A stretch of DNA of 64,000 nucleotides from Linyphia triangularis (lineage: Eukaryota; Arthropoda; Arachnida; Araneae; Linyphiidae), in NCBI GenBank assembly GCA_963978545.1, contig OZ021721.1, positions 36,815,348-36,879,347 on the forward strand. Reading direction: 5' to 3'. Position numbers and translations under genes: made by a program. The notes under the pieces were generated by a model that saw only the letters and a program-made list of their open reading frames with translations, searched no databases and was not told where the DNA came from. Numbering within the stretch: the first letter of the stretch is position 1; each line of letters starts with the position of its first letter. This document shows positions 60,891 to 64,000 of this stretch, piece by piece.

Positions 60891-61284
60891 GCATCTTTTT
60901 CGAAGGTCGGGTAATGCGCATGCACAGAGAGCGATTTTTGGTGAATGACGGTTACTAACTGTAAACTTGCCTGCGAAAACTGCTTTAAACCGTAAAATCA
61001 GGTTTACGGATTTAAACCGTTAAAAGTACTGGGAATTTCTGTATAAGTGACGTTTTTTTTTACAGTGTATTAGGCGCAAGGGCAACACAAGGGCCAAACT
61101 GCTCCTCCATATCGGGAGATCTTTGTGACATCTGCAGCAATCGTTGGGACCAAATGTTTCGATAAGAGGACGGTAAAGTCTTCAAATGCTATAATCTTAT
61201 ATCCTACAATTTAATATTGAAATGAAAAAAGAATACTGACATCACATGCATTCACATTTATGACAGCATATAAGTTTGAAACTT

Positions 61285-61450
61285 ATTCGGTTGGCTGGTT
61301 TGTGTACTCAACCATTTATTTTTATGCACAATGGCGGCTAATCAGGCAAAACCCTACAGCTTAACGTGAATTCCGAGCCACAACGAACATCCGAACCCGG
61401 CACCTTTGGCGTGCGAGGTCAGAGGCTAACCAAACTGCCATCAAGTGGGC
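61285..61450 (-). mobile_element. Possible tRNA-derived SINE, minus strand
   Basis: Read on the minus strand: TGATGGCAGTTTGGTTAGCC (A-box-like TTGGTTAGCCTC), then GTGCCGGGTTCGGATG (B-box-like GGGTTCGGATG), ending in a tail with ACCAGCCAACCGAA, similar to the AACCAACC tail of the SINE at 52487. The target duplication is not clear. Confidence 0.55.
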
Positions 61451-62054
61451 TATTTAACTTCGGAAAAAGATAAGAAGCTTTGCGATGTGTATTACTCTAA
61501 AGCCCGTTAACCTTGGTAAGACAAACGTATCATAAGACAAAAATAATTGTTTCCCCATTAAATCTATTAATAATACGGAATTATATAAGTGGGAGACATA
61601 ATATAATATTGGTAGACTATATACCTATAAAAAATTAATTTACTTAGAAACGGCTGCTGAAATAGTGCGTTGCTCTCCTGCTGCTGAAATAGTGCATTCT
61701 ATGGAGAATGGCCCACAACCATGGATTTTAGTATTTAGCATTATCAGAAAACATGTATCTATGTTCCTAATTATAACAGTGTAAAATTTTCTCCGAATCG
61801 TTCGATACGTATATGAATGTAGTGAGTACGGTTAAACCAAAATCCTTTTTTTATGTGTAACAGAATCACCATATTTTATAGGTTTCATAAATTTAAAGTA
61901 TATTAACAAAATTCAGTTTTTCGGTTTGTTACTAAGCATCTCCAAAAAGGCTGAACGAAGTTAAATGAGCATTATAGAACATGTTATTTACATCCCTAGA
62001 TAGGACATTAGCTATGAATCATATAGGATATCTATAAAAGAATATCCCACAACG

Positions 62055-62270
62055 TAAATACTGGTGTCTTAAATGTAAACACAAAAGTGTCTGAAAGTTG
62101 GTTTCAGACACATTAGGTGACTTATTTTAAGAATCCTTTATTAACATCAGACATCATGAGTGTCTGAATCTTACTGAATTTCCATTCAGTCACGATAAGT
62201 GTCTTAAATAGCTAAAAAAAATGATCAAAATTAGACATTTCGGATTTCAGACATGAAGTAAGACGCGTAA
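62055..62270. repeat. Cluster of GTGTCTKAA words
   Basis: GTGTCTTAAA, GTGTCTGAAA, TTTCAGACAC, GTGTCTGAAT, GTGTCTTAAA and TTTCAGACAT occur within about 215 bp. GTGTCTGAAA (62087-62096) and TTTCAGACAC (62102-62111) make a perfect 10-bp hairpin. This could be a subterminal repeat set of an unrecognised element. Confidence 0.4.
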
Positions 62271-63194
62271 ACTGTCTTATATATGCGTCTATATAGCGAA
62301 ACTTCAAAATGTGTGTCATCCAATGAAGATACGAGTTTCGCTTTTGGGAGAACGAACGGCGCATGCGCTGTGTAAAAAGTTGCGGCATGATTTGAACGTA
62401 GAAATGTTTGTATTTTCCGCTTCCCGCGTGTAGCATGAGATTACAAAATGGTATAGTAAATTAATTTAAAATAGCTTTCTTTCCTGAGTTTGCTTTTATA
62501 AAACGGTCATTTTAATGATTATCTCCTTTAATCTTGTGTTTTTGTTTAACTGTATTGCTGTTTAACTATTCTTGAGAATTGTTTGAAAACGTTCGTCTTC
62601 GTTGTTGAAAAGCAACATGGAGCATCCTTGACATGAAATAAGTTGCCTTACAAGAAACCAACGATTTAGTTTGGTAAATCGCTTTCTTAATCTATTTTTA
62701 GGAAATTCATTCAACAAGAAAATTACACTTCCCACCCCTTTTTTCTACTATTTACATTGGTGTTATATTTGAGAGCCGATGCATTAGTAAAAAATGGGGA
62801 AACCATATTGCAGCTAAGAGTTATTCAATGATACACTTATTTTCAGTGTTTTCATTATAGTACACTTTAATTGATATATCTATTTCTAAATGACACTCTC
62901 AACATTCTAAGTTTTCTGTTTTTACATCTAATTACATTTTTGTGTACTAATGATTTTGAAAATATATTTAGTATGATTTGATATAATCTGGATAAAATGT
63001 ATTGTGATATTGAATTTTTGTCATCAATAATCTTGTATGTTCCATATAATTACATCTGGGGATATTTATAATCTAACCTGCATATTATAAAGGCCTGGGT
63101 ACTCGACAACAGCATTAAAATCAGGAAGTTCAAAGTGACAAAATTGCTTGTGTAACATTGATTATTGGTCAAAATGAAGAAATTTTTTGTACAC

Positions 63195-63858
63195 TACGCA
63201 AAAAAAAAAAATCCGAACGATGAATATATCTTGTATTTTAATTGATGAAATAACAAAAGTCAAGTACCGTTGTAAATCATGGAAGGTCTTTATTAATTGT
63301 ATATAGTTTTTTTTTATCGTGAGGGGTCACTACGTATTAAAACTAAACTAAACTTTAAAAAGTTCAATGTCAACCTCATAATATTATAACATATTTAGAT
63401 TTAGAATCTAAAAAAAACCGTCCGAATACCAAATTTCATAATTTTCTAATGAGTGGTTAGTAATTTAAATGATGTAAAAAGAAATGGCAAATACGCTGGC
63501 GTAGTAGATTACGTCTTGAAGCACTCAAAAAGTTTGCTTCTTCAGCGCTTTAAAGAAATTTGCCCTCAAGATCGGCCAAAACATTTTCACTTATAAGTGA
63601 CATGTTTCTTAACATAATGAACTGAAATATGGTATCTAGGGTAAACTAAGTATTCTAAATCGAATGAAAACATAAAAAATAGAGGTTCGTATTGAAATTT
63701 TTGATAGAGTTAAATTTACTTAGTATACAACACCCTAAAAAGAACAATTTTGCACCAGAAATATAGAAACGCAAACAAAACATTTTGGTTTAAATCGCAA
63801 GATTGTACGATAATTAGAACCGAAGATATAGCCACCATTCGGATTTTTTTTTTGCGTA
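63195..63858. mobile_element. TIR element with TACGC(A)nTCCGAA ends, 664 bp
   Basis: The left end is TACGCA followed by an A run and TCCGAACGATG. The right end is CCATTCGGA followed by a T run and TGCGTA. The interior shares blocks with 24537-26610. There is no coding and no obvious target duplication. Confidence 0.65.
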
Positions 63859-64000
63859 CTGTTCATATGTTGTTCAAGCATTTTAAAGTCATATTTTAGA
63901 AAAAATTTCACAATAATAGTCTAATAATTTATTAACAATCTCTTATTTAAAACTCGGTTACAAAAAAAAAATTCTGCAGTGAGTTGAGTTGTGGTTATAC

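Larger units (their letters stand above)
55850..61067. mobile_element. EnSpm/CACTA-type element, 5.2 kb, composite
   Basis: The left end is CACTGCAAAAAAAAAATCAC. The right end, inverted, is CACTGTAAAAAAAAACGTCA. The duplication is TA (55848-55849 and 61068-61069). CACTG ends, a 2-bp duplication and rich subterminal repeats (55860-56400 on the left, 60970-61060 on the right, with GTTTAAACCGTAAAA words) are typical of animal EnSpm elements. No EnSpm transposase is recognised. The interior holds Tc1 fragments, a tandem duplication and a hAT insertion, so it appears to be a non-autonomous carrier. Confidence 0.75.

Noticed and set aside
1..64000. CRISPR arrays, operons, phage or integrated viral genes
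   Set aside because: None seen. The direct repeats present are transposon arrays or minisatellites, and all recognisable coding is eukaryotic gene or transposon sequence.

Overview
This window is AT-rich, intron-bearing eukaryotic DNA. Nothing bacterial or viral is visible: there are no operons and no dense coding, but there are spliceosomal exons and many decayed transposons. The transposon mix (piggyBac, Tc1/mariner, hAT, an EnSpm/CACTA-type element, CR1-type LINE, tRNA-derived SINEs) and a roughly 10 kb intron fit an invertebrate, most likely an arthropod. A chelicerate is possible, but that is a guess.

The only host gene I can assemble with confidence is a REEP5/6-type (TB2/DP1/HVA22 family) ER membrane protein on the + strand. 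Its exons are at 15753-15762, 17295-17358, 27615-27753 and 28672-28851, and the stop codon lies at the start of a last exon at 30378. The splice phases agree throughout and give 131 residues. Its second intron (17359-27614) holds a piggyBac relic that is itself interrupted by a second transposon, a long foldback, and a small element with inverted ends.

Layout. 1-2290: repeats, including a foldback at 939-1207. 2294-12123: an element with CCCARG termini, split by a second copy of itself at 5490-10429. Each copy carries remains of a minus-strand spliced gene. 13330-13850: a GC-rich block of unknown origin. 13857-14672: a hAT-type non-autonomous element with an 8 bp target duplication. 15.6-30.5 kb: the REEP gene. 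34018-35847: a second piggyBac relic. 40718-41136, 49776-50617 and 52990-53429: three small mariner-like elements. 41643-43327: a Tc1-like element that is one large palindrome. 51830-52667: a CR1-type LINE fragment on the minus strand with a SINE at its upstream edge. 55850-61067: a 5.2 kb EnSpm/CACTA-type element containing duplicated Tc1 transposase fragments, a tandem duplication and a hAT insertion. 61.1-64.0 kb: a second SINE-like piece and a 664 bp element at 63195-63858.

The remaining stretches (about 12.1-13.3, 30.5-34.0, 35.9-40.7, 43.3-49.7, 53.4-55.5 kb) show no gene I can defend, apart from two weak exon candidates. Apart from REEP, the genes do not work together as a pathway. What can be read is the order of events: elements inserted into elements, and duplications before insertions. 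All positions come from reading the sequence by eye. No database search or computed alignment was available, so family names rest on recognised motifs.
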